Shown here in pieces: positions 7,074 through 15,701 of a stretch of 64,000 nt of DNA. This DNA comes from Streptomyces tubercidicus (GTDB lineage: Bacteria > Actinomycetota > Actinomycetes > Streptomycetales > Streptomycetaceae). Below the pieces are notes generated by a model, which searched no databases, was not told the origin of the DNA, and saw only the letters and a program-made list of their open reading frames with translations. The DNA lies in NCBI RefSeq assembly GCF_027497495.1, contig NZ_CP114205.1, positions 6,076,001-6,140,000 of the forward strand. The letters are read 5' to 3'. Numbering within the stretch: the first letter of the stretch is position 1; each line of letters begins with the position of its first letter. The position numbers and the translations under genes are program-made.

Positions 7074-7559
7074 ATGGCAGCTCGTCCCGACAGGGGCAGC
7101 TCCGCTGCGTACGGTCCCCCGAGCGATGTCCACCCCGTCCTGCGGCGGGCGGCCGCACCACCCGCCGCACTCGCCCTGCTCGCCCAGGCCCAGCAGGGCC
7201 TCGATGAGGCACAGACCCTCGAAACCCCCAACGAGCGTTTCGCCACGGCCCATCTGGCCGCGCTGCGCACCGCCGCCGCCGTCCTCGCCGTCCGCGGCCG
7301 GCCGGAGACCACCGTGCGCCGCAGGCAGCGTATTCGCAGCGCCTGGGAAGTGCTGCCCGAGGTCGCACCCGAACTGGCAGAGTGGAGCGCCCTGTTCGCC
7401 GCCGGCGCCGCCCGTCGCGCGAAGGCCGAGGCCGGTATAGCCGGCGCGGCCGGCCGCCGTGACGCCGACGATCTCCTGCGTGACGCCGCCCTGTTCCTGC
7501 GCCTGGTGGAGCGGATGCTGCTCCTCCAGCCCTCGCTACCGCCCCAGCGGGCCGGGTGA
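7074..7559 (+). CDS. SAV_6107 family HEPN domain protein
   Basis: A 161-aa, mainly helical protein that I recognise as the SAV_6107-type HEPN family. Typical blocks: HPVLRRAAAPPAALALLAQAQQGL, TPNERFATAHLAALRTAAAVLAVRG, RIRSAWEVLPEVAPELAEWSALFAAGA, and DADDLLRDAALFLRLVERML. HEPN domains are often RNases or nucleotidyl-transferase partners, but I do not see an unambiguous RX4-6H catalytic motif, so activity is not claimed. ATG 7074 follows AGGAGG-type sequence (gacaggaggttcgtc). An upstream DNA-damage-type promoter motif suggests damage induction. The divergent neighbour is a TetR regulator. Confidence 0.82.
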   Translation: MAARPDRGSSAAYGPPSDVHPVLRRAAAPPAALALLAQAQQGLDEAQTLETPNERFATAHLAALRTAAAVLAVRGRPETTVRRRQRIRSAWEVLPEVAPELAEWSALFAAGAARRAKAEAGIAGAAGRRDADDLLRDAALFLRLVERMLLLQPSLPPQRAG

Positions 7560-7857
7560 GCAGCGACTGAGGCCGGGGGCTGAGGCCGGGGCTGAGGGGC
7601 CGGAGGAGGCGGAGGAGGGGGAGCGGGGTGGGGTGGGGCGGGGGCCCCGGGGGGAAGGAGGGAAGGGAAAGCAGCGGCACTCGCCCCCCCACGGCTCCGC
7701 CACCGCCCCTCCCTGCCCCGCCCCACTGCCACCGCCCCGCCCCACCGCCACATCGGCCCCGCCCCCTCCGCAGGCGGCGGACGGAGTGGGACGGCGTGGG
7801 ACGGAATAGGGTGGAGGGCGCCTAGACGTTCATGCCCCCGCCGAGGAGCCACCCGCC
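7560..7857. promoter_or_regulatory. 298-nt GC-skewed spacer with a possible -10 element
   Basis: The first part is purine-rich simple sequence with repeated CTGAGGCCGGGG and GGAGGAGG units, and the middle is C-rich. Near the end TAGGGT (7807-7812), a canonical streptomycete -10 hexamer, lies 45 nt before the methyltransferase GTG. No clear -35 was found. Otherwise nothing gene-like is visible. Confidence 0.35.
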
Positions 7858-8613
7858 GTGTCTGACCCGCTGCGCCCGCGCGCATCCCTTCGTACCGCCG
7901 TGGTCTGGGAGGTCCTCAAGGACGCCCTGGAGCGCCGGGTCAAGGCCACCGGCCGCGACGCCCTGGACGTCCTCGACACCGGCGGCGGCACCGGCAACTT
8001 CGCCGTACCGGTCGCCCGCCTCGGCCATCGCGTCACGGTCGTCGACCCCAGCCCCAACGCCCTCTTCGCCCTGGAACGCCGCGCCGCGGAGGCAGGCGTC
8101 GCCGACCGGGTACGCGCGGTCCAGGGCGACGCCCACGGCCTGTTCGACGTCGTCGAGCGCGGCGGCTATGACGCTGTGCTCTGCCACGGCGTGCTGGAGT
8201 ACGTAGACGACCCGGCCGAGGGCGTCCGCAACGCCGTCGACGCGCTGCGCCCGGCCGGCACCCTCAGCCTGCTCGCGGCAGGTCTGGGCGGCGCCGTCCT
8301 CGCACGCGCCCTGGCGGGCCACTTCAACGAGGCCCGCCAGGCCCTCACCGACCCGGCCGGACGCTGGGGCGAGGGTGACCCGGTGCCGCGCCGCTTCACC
8401 GCCGACCAGCTCACCGAGCTGGTGTCCGCCACCGGCCTGGAGGTCGGCGCGGTACACGGCGTACGGGTCTTCGCCGACCTGGTCCCCGGGGTGCTGGTCG
8501 ACACCGAGCCGGGCGCCATGGAGGCCCTGCTGAAGCTTGAGGCGGCCGCCGCCGAGCAGCCCGCCTTCCACTCCGTGGCCACCCAGCTGCATGTCCTCGC
8601 GGAGCGCGACTGA
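7858..8613 (+). CDS. Class I SAM-dependent methyltransferase
   Basis: Predicted cytoplasmic methyltransferase of 251 aa. Motif I is LDVLDTGGGTGNFAVPVARLGHRVTVVDPSPNALFALERRA (about residues 37-77), with the acidic residue ending strand 2 in VVDPSP. VQGDAHGL is motif II-like, YDAVLCHGVLEYVDDPAEGVR is the post-II region typical of UbiE/BioC-like enzymes, and LRPAGTLSLL is motif III. The substrate cannot be determined. The late region FTADQLTELVSATGLEVGAVHGVRVFADLVPG resembles tRNA cmoM-like and other small-molecule methyltransferases. GTG 7858 was chosen as the start of the conserved reading frame. The DUF3040 gene follows after 258 nt. Confidence 0.88.
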   Translation: MSDPLRPRASLRTAVVWEVLKDALERRVKATGRDALDVLDTGGGTGNFAVPVARLGHRVTVVDPSPNALFALERRAAEAGVADRVRAVQGDAHGLFDVVERGGYDAVLCHGVLEYVDDPAEGVRNAVDALRPAGTLSLLAAGLGGAVLARALAGHFNEARQALTDPAGRWGEGDPVPRRFTADQLTELVSATGLEVGAVHGVRVFADLVPGVLVDTEPGAMEALLKLEAAAAEQPAFHSVATQLHVLAERD

Positions 8614-8871
8614 CCCACGCGGCTCACATGACTACCGCGTGCAGTCGGCCACAGACCACCCGATCAGCCCCTTCGCCCCGTATGATCGGGGTACGACGTT
8701 CCGGCATGACGGATAGGCGGGTGGGGAATGCAGGCAGCATCACCACCGGTCGCCGTGGCGGCCCGGACAGTGAACTGGCGTCGAGGGGCGGGTTTCACGG
8801 GGGCGATTCCCTGCCTATCCTGAAAGGGTCGCACCCGGTCGCCCCCCGCGACCGACGAGTAGGAGGACTCC

Positions 8872-9285
8872 GTGCCGCTCTCGGAGCACGAGCAGCGCAT
8901 GCTCGAGCAAATGGAGCGAGCGCTGTACGCCGAAGATCCCAAGTTCGCGACAGCGCTTGAGGGAAGCGGGCTGCGTACGTACACCCGGCGACGGGTCTAC
9001 CAAGCGGTCGCGGGCTTCCTGGTGGGTATCGCCCTGCTCATGGCCGGCATGGTCGCGCAGCAGATCTGGATCAGTGTGGTGGGCTTCCTCGTCATGCTCG
9101 GCTGCGCCGTGCTGGCGGTCACCGGCTGGCGCAAGGCTCCCAAGCCGGGAGAGCAGCAGTCCGGTGCCGGTTCCGGAGGCGGTGTGGGTGCCCCGGCGCG
9201 TCGTCAGGCCAGGCAGCGGCGCTCGATGATGAACCGTATCGAGGACCGCTGGCAGCGACGCAGGGACGAACAACAGGGCCACTGA
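8872..9285 (+). CDS. DUF3040 family membrane protein
   Basis: A 137-aa actinobacterial DUF3040 protein. The family hallmark is the N-terminal LSEHEQRMLEQMERALYAEDPKFA (residues 3-26), a short amphipathic acidic helix. Then come two membrane helices (VAGFLVGIALLMAGMVAQQ and WISVVGFLVMLGCAVLAVTGW) and a basic, probably cytoplasmic tail (ARRQARQRRSMMNRIEDRWQRRRDEQQ). Function is unknown. GTG 8872 is preceded by an excellent ribosome binding site (AGGAGGACTCC), and a TATCCT -10-like element lies about 60 nt upstream. A strong terminator follows at 9463-9505. Confidence 0.9.
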   Translation: MPLSEHEQRMLEQMERALYAEDPKFATALEGSGLRTYTRRRVYQAVAGFLVGIALLMAGMVAQQIWISVVGFLVMLGCAVLAVTGWRKAPKPGEQQSGAGSGGGVGAPARRQARQRRSMMNRIEDRWQRRRDEQQGH

Positions 9286-9462
9286 GCCCCTGCCCCTGAA
9301 CGACGACGGAGCGCCACTGAGCGACGACGGAGCCCGGTTTTCGCCGCCGCTGTTCGCTGTCTCCGGCCCGCAGTTCGTCCTCCGGCGGGTCCGTTGGATC
9401 TCGTTTGATTTCCGCCCCTCGGTACGTCATCGCGTTCTCCGGTGGCGCCGGAAGACCTCATG

Positions 9463-9505
9463 TGCTGGGGCCGCCCGATCCTTTCGGGCGGCCCCAGCAC
9501 TTTTT
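9463..9505 (+). terminator. Strong intrinsic terminator
   Basis: A perfect 16-bp stem, TGCTGGGGCCGCCCGA (9463-9478) with TCGGGCGGCCCCAGCA (9484-9499), closes on a 5-nt loop and is followed by CTTTTT. It lies between the plus-strand DUF3040 gene and the convergent transglutaminase operon, so it probably serves both directions. Confidence 0.9.
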
Positions 9506-9529
9506 GGCGTGCCGTCTTTTGGCGTGTGG

Positions 9530-11965
9530 TCAGGCCCGTCGCGGGCCCGGCCGGAGGGCGGCCAGTGCGCGCCGGGCCGCGGCCACCGGGCGGCTGGTGC
9601 GGCACCGGAGCAGCAGTGCCGAGCAGCGGGCCGACCAGGCCCAGCGGAGCCGTGCCGCGGAGCGCGGGGCGAGCTGGGCACGTATCCGCAGACCACGGCT
9701 TGCGCCCGCGCGCAACCCGGCCCGTACCTGCTGTACGTCCGGGGCGAGGCCGGACACCGGCTGGGGGTGCGGGGCGTACAGCACCTGCTCGACCGCCGCC
9801 GCGACGCGGCGGGCGGCCGCGGCGGGCTCCGGTTGCAGATCTCCGAGGCGGATGATGCGCGCGGCGGCCTTGCGCGGGGTCAGCGACTCGTCCGGGAGGA
9901 TCCCGAAGTCCCAGGCGGTGTCCAGCAGCTCCCGCCAGGCGGCGAGGGTGCCCGCCGTGGGGTCGTCGCCGTCCGGGTCCGCCAGGCGTATGGCGCGTAT
10001 GCGTCTGCGCCACAGGAGTGGGCCCACGGGCAGCAGCAGCACGAGCGGCACGGCTGGCGCCATGGCGACGATCGTCCACGGGAACGAGCCGTCGTCCGGT
10101 GGGCGGGCGCCGGACTCCTCGTGCGGGGAGACACAGGCCGAACCGGAGCCGGACCGCCGCTCGTCGGGGCCACAGGACGGCGCCGCCGACGGGCCGTCCG
10201 AGGGGGCCGTGGACCGGGAGGGCTCGGGGGCCGCCGGGCTGCCCGGGTCGCGGGTGTCCGGGGTGTCGGGGTACGCGTAGTCCGGGATGCTGCCGCGGCT
10301 CGGGGTGGGTTCGAAGCGGGTCCAGCCGATGCCCTGGAAGTACAGCTCAGGCCAGGCGTGTGCGTCCCTGAGATTCACCGACGTCGTGCCGTCGGCCTTC
10401 TTGGTGCCGGGGGTGAACCCGACCGCCACCCGGGCCGGGATTCCCAGCGTCCGGGCCATCGCCGCCATCGAGAACGAGAAGTGGACGCAGAAGCCCTCCT
10501 TCTGCCGCAGGAACCGCGCGATGGCCTCGGAACCGCTGCCGGCCCGGACCGCCGTGTTGTAGCTGAAGCCGCCGTTGAGCGCGAACCAGTCCTGCAGTTT
10601 GACGGCCTTGGCGTAGGTGGTCGGGGCGCCGCGAGTGACCCGGAGCGCGGTGCTCCGTACCACCGGGGGCAGTGAGCGGGGGACCTTGGTGTACTCGCGC
10701 AGCAGATCGGCGGGGGGCGCCGGGGCGGCGGCCAGCTGCCGGGAGGTGGGCCGCACCTGCAGGCTCTCTACCTGGTACTGGAGGCCGTGGGTGTTCTGTC
10801 CGCGGTCCCCGACGAGCGTGCGGCCCTCGGGCTCGAAGCGCCAGCGCCCGGAGATGTCGACCTTGGACGCCGGGTAGGGGAGCGGCAGCCAGTTCTGGGC
10901 GTACCACTCGGCGGTCGAGACCGAGGTGTTGACCCGGGTGAGGTCGACCGCGGGGCTGAGGCCGGGTGGGTCGGGCAGCCGCTCGGGGACGTCCGTGACC
11001 GTGCGCTCGGACGGCTTCCAGGTCGTGCCGTCGAACTGGTCGAGGGCGACGATCCGCAGATACAGGTCGCGGGTGTCGGTGGCGGTCGTGCGGTAGTTGA
11101 GGACCTCCCGGTCCTCGGGCTGGTTGAGGCTGTCCTGGAGCGACACCAGGGGGTTCACCGCGGAGATCGTGCCGCCTCCGCCACCGGGCCCCGAACCGCT
11201 GCCGGAAGTACCGAACAGCCCGCCGCCGAGGGAGGGCAGCAGGGCGGGCACCACCAGGGCGATCCCGAGGACCAGCGCGCCGATCCGGCGGCCCGTACGG
11301 ACCGGGGCCAGGGCAGGGCCGCCGAGGGCGGCGAATCCGCCGGCGCGGTCCGGCCGGTCCGCCCCGGTGTCCCCGCGGAACACCCGGCCCCACTGGGAGA
11401 GCCGGTCCCGGCCCTCGGCCAGCAGGAGCAGCAGATAGCCGGCCGCCGCGATCAGGAACCGCAGCCAGCCCGCGCCGCCCTGGGACAGCCCCGCCGCCAC
11501 CGAGTAGAGCGCGAGCAGCGGCAGACCGGCGGGGGCGGCGCTGCGGTACGTCACCGCCAGCGCGTCCACGATCAGGCCGATCACCAGCACACCGGCGATC
11601 AGCAGCAGCCGGATGCCGGGGGTGACGGGGGCGGGGGTGGCGTACCGGCCCACGTCCCGTACACCGGTCTCCACCAGCCTGCCGAATTCCGAGAGGGCGT
11701 CCGGGCCCGGCAGCAGGCCGAGGATCGCCTCGGCCGGGGTGAAGAGCAGGGTCAGCAGCATCACGCCGACCAGGAGCTGGACGCCGATGATCAGCGGTCC
11801 GGCCAGCGGAACCCGGCGGGCGGCCGCGCCCACTCCCGTCACGAGGGCGAGCAGGACCGCCGCCTGGATCAGCCAGCTGATCGGCTCCACCAGCGGCAGC
11901 AGCGCACCGGCGGCACACAGCGTGGCCACCGCCGCACACACCGCCAGCCGCGCCCGGCCGCTCAT
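9530..11965 (-). CDS. TgpA-type transmembrane transglutaminase-like protein
   Basis: An 811-aa membrane protein of the TgpA/transglutaminase-core family. The N-terminal ~220 residues hold several hydrophobic helices (LAVCAAVATLCAAGALLPL, WLIQAAVLLALVTGVGAA, PLIIGVQLLVGVMLLTLLF and more). A large extracytoplasmic transglutaminase-like domain follows, then a final membrane helix (FPWTIVAMAPAVPLVLLLPVGPLLW) and a DUF4129-like cytoplasmic tail. The catalytic region reads GFCVHFSFSMAAMARTLGIPARVAVGF with Cys493, and DAHAWPELYF with His536; the third position is an acidic Glu in RFEPTPS. The start ATG overlaps the stop of the DUF58 gene by 4 nt. The MoxR-DUF58-TgpA set is a recurring operon; its substrate is not known. 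Confidence 0.92.
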   Translation of the reverse strand: MSGRARLAVCAAVATLCAAGALLPLVEPISWLIQAAVLLALVTGVGAAARRVPLAGPLIIGVQLLVGVMLLTLLFTPAEAILGLLPGPDALSEFGRLVETGVRDVGRYATPAPVTPGIRLLLIAGVLVIGLIVDALAVTYRSAAPAGLPLLALYSVAAGLSQGGAGWLRFLIAAAGYLLLLLAEGRDRLSQWGRVFRGDTGADRPDRAGGFAALGGPALAPVRTGRRIGALVLGIALVVPALLPSLGGGLFGTSGSGSGPGGGGGTISAVNPLVSLQDSLNQPEDREVLNYRTTATDTRDLYLRIVALDQFDGTTWKPSERTVTDVPERLPDPPGLSPAVDLTRVNTSVSTAEWYAQNWLPLPYPASKVDISGRWRFEPEGRTLVGDRGQNTHGLQYQVESLQVRPTSRQLAAAPAPPADLLREYTKVPRSLPPVVRSTALRVTRGAPTTYAKAVKLQDWFALNGGFSYNTAVRAGSGSEAIARFLRQKEGFCVHFSFSMAAMARTLGIPARVAVGFTPGTKKADGTTSVNLRDAHAWPELYFQGIGWTRFEPTPSRGSIPDYAYPDTPDTRDPGSPAAPEPSRSTAPSDGPSAAPSCGPDERRSGSGSACVSPHEESGARPPDDGSFPWTIVAMAPAVPLVLLLPVGPLLWRRRIRAIRLADPDGDDPTAGTLAAWRELLDTAWDFGILPDESLTPRKAAARIIRLGDLQPEPAAAARRVAAAVEQVLYAPHPQPVSGLAPDVQQVRAGLRAGASRGLRIRAQLAPRSAARLRWAWSARCSALLLRCRTSRPVAAARRALAALRPGPRRA

Positions 11966-13314
11966 GACCGCCCTCCCGCCACCGGCTCCGGGGCGCCCGT
12001 ACGGTCCGCCGCCGCGCGCCACAGGGCGGCGAGGGTGTCCCCGGGCAGCACCGGGAGCGCCGTCCAGCCGGCCTGCCGCAGCAGCCGCAGGCGTTCGGCC
12101 ACCGGGACCTGGCCGTCGGAGAATCTGATGCCGCCGGGGCCCTGCGTCCAGGCGTCGCCGTCCAGGACGAAGGCGACGGCCGCGCCGCTGCGCTGCCGCA
12201 TCCGCCCGGCGACCGCCGCCTGCTCCTCGTCCAGATCGCCGAAGAAGCCGACCAGCAGTCCTTCGTTGCCGCCGCGCAGGACGTCGTACGCCGCCGACAG
12301 GCCCCGCTCCGCGGAGTGCTCCACGACGGCGAGGGTGTCCAGCAGCAGCCCGGCGGCGTCGGCGGAGTCGGTGCCGCCGGCGAAGCTGCCGGCACCGTCG
12401 GGGCGCGGCACCGAGCTGCCGGTGTCGGTCAGCAGCCGCACCGAGAAGCCGCGCTCCAGCAGATGCACCGCGGTGGAGGCGGCGCCCGCCACCGCCCATT
12501 CGAAGGCCGAGTCGGGGCCGGCGCCCGGGTGGGCGGTCTCGCGGGTGTCGAGCAGGACCGTGCAGCGCGCCTTCTGCGGCTGCTCCTCCCTGCGGACCAT
12601 CAGTTCGCCATGGCGCGCGGTGGAGCGCCAGTGGACGCGGCGCAGATCGTCGCCGTGCCGGTAGCCGCGCGGAATGACGTCGTCCTCCCCGGCCAGTGCC
12701 GGTGAGTGCTGCCGCCCCTCGCCGTACCCGGCGGCCTCGCCCATCTGCCGTACGGCCGGGAGCGGTTCGACCCGCGGCACGACCGTCAGGGTGTCGGAGG
12801 CAGTGAACGAGCGGGTCAGCTCGCACATTCCGAACGGGTCCGAGAGCCGCAGCTCAAGCGGCCCCAGCGGATAGCGTCCGCGCAGGTCGGAGCGGACCCG
12901 GTAGGAGACCTCGCGGCGGCCGCCGGCCTCGACCCGGTCCAGGATGAAGCGCGGCCGGGGACCGAGCACGTACGGCACCCGGTCCTGGAGCATCAGCACA
13001 CCCGTCGGCAGCCGGGAGATGTTCTCCATCCGCAGCCGCACCCGGGATTCGGTGGTGGCGGGCACCCGGGCGGGGGCGAGCGTACGGGTGCCCGCGACGC
13101 GGTAGCGGGTGCGGTGCAGCACCGCGACGCACACCAGCGGGAGGGCGGCGAGCAGCAGACCGACCCGCAGCAGATCCGCCTGCCCCAGGAGGTAGGAGCA
13201 CACCGCGGCGGCCACCCCGGCAGCCAGGAACGACCTGCCCCGGGTCGTCAGCCCCCCGAGAGCGGCCCGCAGCCCGTCCCGCTCCGGAGCGCCCTCGCTC
13301 CCCCCACCGGACAT
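11962..13314 (-). CDS. DUF58 domain-containing protein
   Basis: A 450-aa membrane-anchored protein. Two N-terminal hydrophobic segments (SFLAAGVAAAVCSYLLG, RVGLLLAALPLVCVAVL) precede a beta-rich region. The DUF58 signature GYRHGDDLRRVHWRSTARHGELMVRREE then leads into a von Willebrand A-like part (CTVLLDTRE ... AFEWAVAGAASTAVHLLERGFSVRLLTD). DUF58 proteins accompany MoxR ATPases, which are thought to act as chaperones for vWA-containing partners. The start ATG at 13314 overlaps the MoxR stop (ATGA), and its own stop overlaps the transglutaminase start, so translation of all three is probably coupled. Confidence 0.92.
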   Translation of the reverse strand: MSGGGSEGAPERDGLRAALGGLTTRGRSFLAAGVAAAVCSYLLGQADLLRVGLLLAALPLVCVAVLHRTRYRVAGTRTLAPARVPATTESRVRLRMENISRLPTGVLMLQDRVPYVLGPRPRFILDRVEAGGRREVSYRVRSDLRGRYPLGPLELRLSDPFGMCELTRSFTASDTLTVVPRVEPLPAVRQMGEAAGYGEGRQHSPALAGEDDVIPRGYRHGDDLRRVHWRSTARHGELMVRREEQPQKARCTVLLDTRETAHPGAGPDSAFEWAVAGAASTAVHLLERGFSVRLLTDTGSSVPRPDGAGSFAGGTDSADAAGLLLDTLAVVEHSAERGLSAAYDVLRGGNEGLLVGFFGDLDEEQAAVAGRMRQRSGAAVAFVLDGDAWTQGPGGIRFSDGQVPVAERLRLLRQAGWTALPVLPGDTLAALWRAAADRTGAPEPVAGGRS

Positions 13315-14405
13315 CACAACCCCCGTACGCCGGGCGGCCGCTGGCCGGGCGTCCGCCACGGCTGTGCGGACGGTTCGGGGACCGGGACGCGCTGGAGGAT
13401 CTCCAGCACGATCTGCTCGGCCGTACGGCGGTTCAACTGGGCCTGGGCCGTGGGCAGCAGCCGGTGTGCGAGCACCGGCACGGCCAGCGACTGGACATCG
13501 TCCGGGAGGGTGTACTCCCGCCCCTGGAGCGCGGCCGCGGCCTTGGCGGCGCGCAGCAGATGCAGGGTCGCCCGCGGTGAGGCGCCGAGCCGCAGCTCGG
13601 GGTGGCTGCGGGTGGCCACCACCAGATCGACGGTGTATCTGCGCACCGTGTCGGCGACATGGACCGTCCGCACCGCGTCGATCAGCTTCACGATGTCGTG
13701 GGCGTGCGCGACCGGCTGGAGGTCGTCGAGGGGCGAGGCGCCGCCGTGCACATCCAGCATCTGCAGCTCGGCCGCCGGGCTGGGGTAGCCGATCGACACC
13801 CGCGCCATGAAACGGTCCCGCTGCGCCTCGGGGAGCGGGTAGGTGCCCTCCATCTCCACCGGGTTCTGGGTGGCGACCACCATGAAGGGCTCGGGCAGCT
13901 CGTAGGTCTGCCCGTCCATCGTCACCTGGCGCTCCTCCATGGACTCCAGGAGCGCCGACTGGGTCTTGGGCGAGGCGCGGTTGATCTCGTCGCCGATCAC
14001 GATCTGGGAGAAGATCGCGCCGGGCTTGAACTCGAAGTCCCGCCGCTGCTGGTCGAAGATGCTGACGCCGGTGATGTCGGAGGGCAGCAGATCGGGCGTG
14101 AACTGGATGCGCCGCACCGAGCAGTCGATGGAGCGGGCCAGCGCCTTGGCGAGCATGGTCTTGCCGACGCCGGGCACATCCTCGATGAGCAGATGTCCCT
14201 CGGCCAGCAGCACGGTCAGCGCGAGCCGTACGACCTCCGGCTTGCCCTCGATCACTTCCTCCACCGACCGGTGAATCCGCTCCGCGGTGGCGATCAGATC
14301 TCCCCCTGCGCTCGGCTCCTCCCCCACCCTCGGTTCCGCTCGGGCGGGGGGACCCCCATGCGCCGGGGGAGCCCCAAGGCTCGCTCGTTCGTCATACGCC
14401 GTCAC
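13314..14405 (-). CDS. MoxR family AAA+ ATPase
   Basis: A 363-aa AAA+ ATPase. An N-terminal Pro/Ala-rich extension of about 36 residues precedes the domain. Walker A is LLIEDVPGVGKTMLAKALAR, Walker B is IVIGDEINRASPKTQSALLESMEE, and sensor 1 is MVVATQNPVEMEGTYPLPEAQRDRFM, all classic for MoxR. It probably remodels the co-transcribed DUF58 partner at the membrane. GTG 14405 begins the frame; a later start near the Asp-Leu-Ile-Ala-Thr segment is possible because the extension is low complexity. It is the first gene of the operon, with 229 nt separating it from the carbonic anhydrase gene. Confidence 0.94.
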   Translation of the reverse strand: MTAYDERASLGAPPAHGGPPARAEPRVGEEPSAGGDLIATAERIHRSVEEVIEGKPEVVRLALTVLLAEGHLLIEDVPGVGKTMLAKALARSIDCSVRRIQFTPDLLPSDITGVSIFDQQRRDFEFKPGAIFSQIVIGDEINRASPKTQSALLESMEERQVTMDGQTYELPEPFMVVATQNPVEMEGTYPLPEAQRDRFMARVSIGYPSPAAELQMLDVHGGASPLDDLQPVAHAHDIVKLIDAVRTVHVADTVRRYTVDLVVATRSHPELRLGASPRATLHLLRAAKAAAALQGREYTLPDDVQSLAVPVLAHRLLPTAQAQLNRRTAEQIVLEILQRVPVPEPSAQPWRTPGQRPPGVRGL

Positions 14406-14547
14406 TCGGCCCTCCTCGGCCCCGTATCACGGGCCGATGCCCCCTCTGCGGACCCGGCCCACCCCGAACATGCGCGTCGCACCCGGCCGGGGCCGGGACG
14501 ACGGCATCTACGCATTCTTGCTGCCCGCGCGGCTTCGCGTCATGACC

Positions 14548-14556
14548 TGTGGATAA
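14548..14556 (-). other. Single DnaA-box match
   Basis: TGTGGATAA (plus strand) is the complement of TTATCCACA, a perfect DnaA-box consensus. Only one clear copy is visible in this intergenic stretch, so it is not an origin. It might be a chance match or a DnaA-titration or regulatory site upstream of the MoxR operon. Confidence 0.3.
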
Positions 14557-14634
14557 CTCACAAGGTTATTGCCCGGCCTTCCCGGCGAACCCGGCGTTCC
14601 GGGCACGCCCGGAGACCGGGCAGACGGGGCGGGG

Positions 14635-15195
14635 TCAGCGCTGCGGGTCGATCTCCCGCAGCAGACCGGTCGTCACGTCGAAGACGAAGCCGCGGACATC
14701 GTCGGTGTGCAGGAGGAAGGGAGAGGTGCGCACCCGCTGCATGGACTGCCGGACGTCCTCGTCGAGGTCCTTGAACGCCTCGACCGCCCAGGTGGGACGC
14801 TGTCCGACCTCGGCCGCCAGGTCGTGGCGGAAGTCCTCGGTCAGGCTGAGCAGACCGCACCCGGTGTGGTGGATGAGGACGACGGAGCGGGTGCCGAGGG
14901 CGCGCTGGCTGATCGTCAGGGACCGGATGATGTCGTCGGTGACGACGCCGCCGGCGTTGCGGATGGTGTGGCAGTCGCCGAGTTCGAGGCCGAGGGCGGC
15001 ATGCAGATCGATCCGGGCGTCCATACAGGACACGACGGCGACCTTGCGGACCGGCCGGGCATCCATCCCGGGGTCTCGGAAGTCGGCGGCGTAGCGCTTG
15101 TTCGCCTCGACAAGACTGTCGGTGACCGTGTCACCGGTACGGACGGTGGCTCCGTCGGCGGAGGGGGGCAGCGGCTGCGACGCAGGTATGGACAT
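14635..15195 (-). CDS. Beta-class carbonic anhydrase
   Basis: Interconverts CO2 and bicarbonate. The 186-aa protein shows the zinc site and catalytic dyad of beta-carbonic anhydrases: CMDAR (Cys57, Asp59, Arg61) and HHTGCG (His110, Cys113). NAGG and the DDIIRSL helix lie between them. There is no signal peptide, so it is probably cytosolic and supplies bicarbonate for carboxylation reactions such as fatty acid and arginine/pyrimidine precursor synthesis. The ATG at 15195 begins MSIPASQPLPPSADG, a non-conserved leader. It is monocistronic: both flanking intervals are long and the neighbouring dcw cluster runs the other way. Confidence 0.94.
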   Translation of the reverse strand: MSIPASQPLPPSADGATVRTGDTVTDSLVEANKRYAADFRDPGMDARPVRKVAVVSCMDARIDLHAALGLELGDCHTIRNAGGVVTDDIIRSLTISQRALGTRSVVLIHHTGCGLLSLTEDFRHDLAAEVGQRPTWAVEAFKDLDEDVRQSMQRVRTSPFLLHTDDVRGFVFDVTTGLLREIDPQR

Positions 15196-15701
15196 GGTTT
15201 CACCGTAATCGGCGCCGGTCGTTTCGGCTGCATGAGAGGTCGGGCATAGGGGTCATCGTCACTCCTTGTGAGGTAACCCACAGGTCCGTCCGTCCCGCCG
15301 CCGTCCGGGTGAGAAGCCCGCGGCGACGGCGGCGGGAAAGCCGCCGCAGGACGCGCGGAACCAGTTGATTGACCGGGGCAGCCGGTGGACTAAAGTGGCG
15401 CGAAGTGGGAGGCGTGACGCTCTCCTTGGATACCGGATTCCTCGCGTGCGCGCACCGTACGTACGGCTCGGCCTCCTCCCGCTCCCATGGTCTTCCGACG
15501 TCACTTCCCCGTCGCCGGAGGGCCACTTCCCCTTCAGAGCGGGCGGGGACCAAGCGGTACGTGCGGCATCCCCCAGCCAGCGGCCGGGGCCCCACCTGCC
15601 GCCCAGCCCATCGGAAGGCACATGAGCGAGCGTAGCGAGCGAATCAGGAAGAGGTGCGCGCTCTGCTTCGGCAGGCGGGCCGAGCGCGGCGAGGCCGTCG
15701 C
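15196..15701. other. 506-nt region between carbonic anhydrase and rsmH
   Basis: It holds the head-to-head promoter region. The notable content is a plus-strand promoter with 10-bp-spaced GTGG repeats at 15369-15410, and a possible 27-codon reading frame (15622-15705) running into the rsmH start. I searched it for an MraZ protein (family start MFLGTHxPRLDxKGR) and found none in any frame. Confidence 0.6.
15369..15409 (+). promoter_or_regulatory. Promoter with MraZ-box-like repeats upstream of dcw cluster
   Basis: TTGACC (15369-15374), a 16-nt spacer and TAAAGT (15391-15396) make a good -35/-10 pair about 300 nt before rsmH. Three GTGG units at 15385-15388, 15395-15398 and 15405-15408 are spaced exactly 10 bp apart, the last two as AAGTGG. 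This is the direct-repeat layout of MraZ operators, which in other bacteria sit at this promoter. No mraZ gene is adjacent. Confidence 0.55.

Noticed and set aside
14548..14556. Replication origin or DnaA box cluster
   Set aside because: Only one consensus box is visible, and no dnaA, dnaN or further boxes lie nearby.
15196..15701. A mraZ gene upstream of rsmH
   Set aside because: Read in all plus-strand frames; nothing resembles the MraZ N-terminus or its two-repeat structure.
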